Origin: Phallusia mammillata
Lineage: Eukaryota > Chordata > Ascidiacea > Phlebobranchia > Ascidiidae
DNA length: 64,000 nt
Direction of reading: 5' to 3'
Assembly: GCA_003260075.1 (NCBI GenBank)
Contig: QLIY01000041.1
Location: 254,344 to 318,343, forward strand
The number at the start of each line of letters is the position of its first letter. Position 1 is the first letter of the stretch. A program made the translations under genes and the position numbers. This document shows, piece by piece, positions 63,358 through 64,000 of this stretch. Under the pieces are notes generated by a model. That model made no database searches and was not told the origin of the DNA. It was given only the letters and a program-made list of their open reading frames with translations.

Positions 63358-64000
63358 ATGGCAACCTTCGATTACGAATCAGTCCGAGATGCTGCTCCTT
63401 ATCTTCGGATGACCCACGAGAAGATTCTGGAAAACCAGACAAAGAAACCCGACGGTAAGGACAAAGTTTAATGGAAAGCGTCGTCGTTTCAACAAAATTT
63501 GAAAACAAATTATTCAACGCAGGCAAGAAATATGTTTGGTTTCCCGACAAAGAAAATGCTTACGTTGTTGGTGAAATGATCAAGAACGAAGGTGGAAAAT
63601 GTACGATCAAGTCAATAGATGCTGGAAAAGTAAGAACAATTTGACTGGTATAATGTAAATAAAAAACAAATCTATANAATTGACTGGTATAATGTAAATA
63701 GAAAAGAAATCTATAAAGAAGATGTTGCTTTGCAGGAAATGACAGTGAAGGAAGATGACGTGCAAGAGATGAACCCGCCGAGATATGAAAAGTGTGAAGA
63801 TATGGCAAACATGACTTTCCTCAACGAAGCGAGCGTTTTGAACAACTTGAGAACTCGTTACGAGTCTTTCATGATTTACGTAAGTTTCAATCCACGAAAT
63901 GTAAAACAGCAAAATCGAAATATTATTAAACGTAAAATTTGGTTTGCAGACGTACTCTGGTCTCTTCTGTGTCACCGTGAATCCCTACAAGATGTTGCCT
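63358..64000 (+). CDS. MYH: Myosin II heavy chain, muscle type, 5' end (partial)
   Basis: Four exons inside the window: 63358-63454, 63523-63629, 63736-63879 and 63950 onward, open to the right edge. The first 133 residues start [17 protein letters not shown]. They include the SH3-like N-terminal subdomain ([18 protein letters not shown]) and the start of the motor domain: [20 protein letters not shown], then [21 protein letters not shown], the segment before the ATP-binding P-loop, which is beyond the edge. Phases close (1, 0, 0). A 5' UTR intron (63275-63337) precedes the ATG. Muscle-type assignment rests on the N-terminal sequence and the promoter motifs. An N at 63677 sits between two near-identical 38-bp intron segments. 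Confidence 0.93.
63638..63716. repeat. 38-bp near-duplicate around an N
   Basis: TTGACTGGTATAATGTAAAT occurs on both sides of the single N at 63677, with three or so differences in the remainder. Probable assembly join in a myosin intron. Confidence 0.75.

Overview
The window is a piece of a chordate nuclear genome, most likely an ascidian of the Ciona type. The DNA is AT-rich, with compact multi-exon genes, short introns (many 50-500 bp), GT-AG splice sites, many small non-autonomous transposons, and vertebrate-like orthologues (TIMM9, EARS2, CANX, GORAB, ADAL, villin, C18orf63, muscle-type MYH). The species is inferred; no single marker proves it. Exon lists were read by eye from splice signals, reading-frame phase and family conservation. 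In every gene listed with exons the exon lengths close in frame.

Layout. (1) 1-2640: a minus-strand coiled-coil gene of unknown function runs off the left edge. (2) 2641-6019: repeats, including a short interspersed element with a 16-bp target-site duplication. (3) 6020-23819: the most distinctive region, four tandem minus-strand genes A-D. Each encodes a signal peptide, four Ly6/uPAR (LU) domains with one EGF-like domain between LU1 and LU2, and a C-terminal GPI-anchor signal. All introns read (genes A-C) are phase 1. Gene D is damaged by a 78-base poly-G run. (4) 26945-31358: beta-1,4-galactosyltransferase, minus strand. (5) 33906-37478: C18orf63 orthologue, plus strand, convergent with (6) 37683-40408: mitochondrial glutamyl-tRNA synthetase (EARS2) and the mitochondrial chaperone TIMM9, minus strand, only 124 bp apart. 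(7) 41410-49244: calnexin, plus strand. (8) 49997-52746: GORAB and ADAL, both minus strand. (9) 53529-60513: villin, plus strand. (10) 63358 to the right edge: the first exons of a muscle-type myosin II heavy chain with a CRE/E-box/TATA-like promoter.

Most single-copy genes are housekeeping secretory-pathway, mitochondrial or cytoskeletal genes with no evident shared pathway. The LU/EGF/GPI array is the lineage-specific part. Its members are near-identical in LU2-LU3 but divergent in LU1 and LU4, which fits a duplicating cell-surface receptor family.

Sequence quality. Poly-G runs of 45-91 bases, isolated Ns, a 154-N gap, and a perfect 282-bp duplication joined by poly-G look like assembly artefacts, and at least one of them destroys coding sequence.
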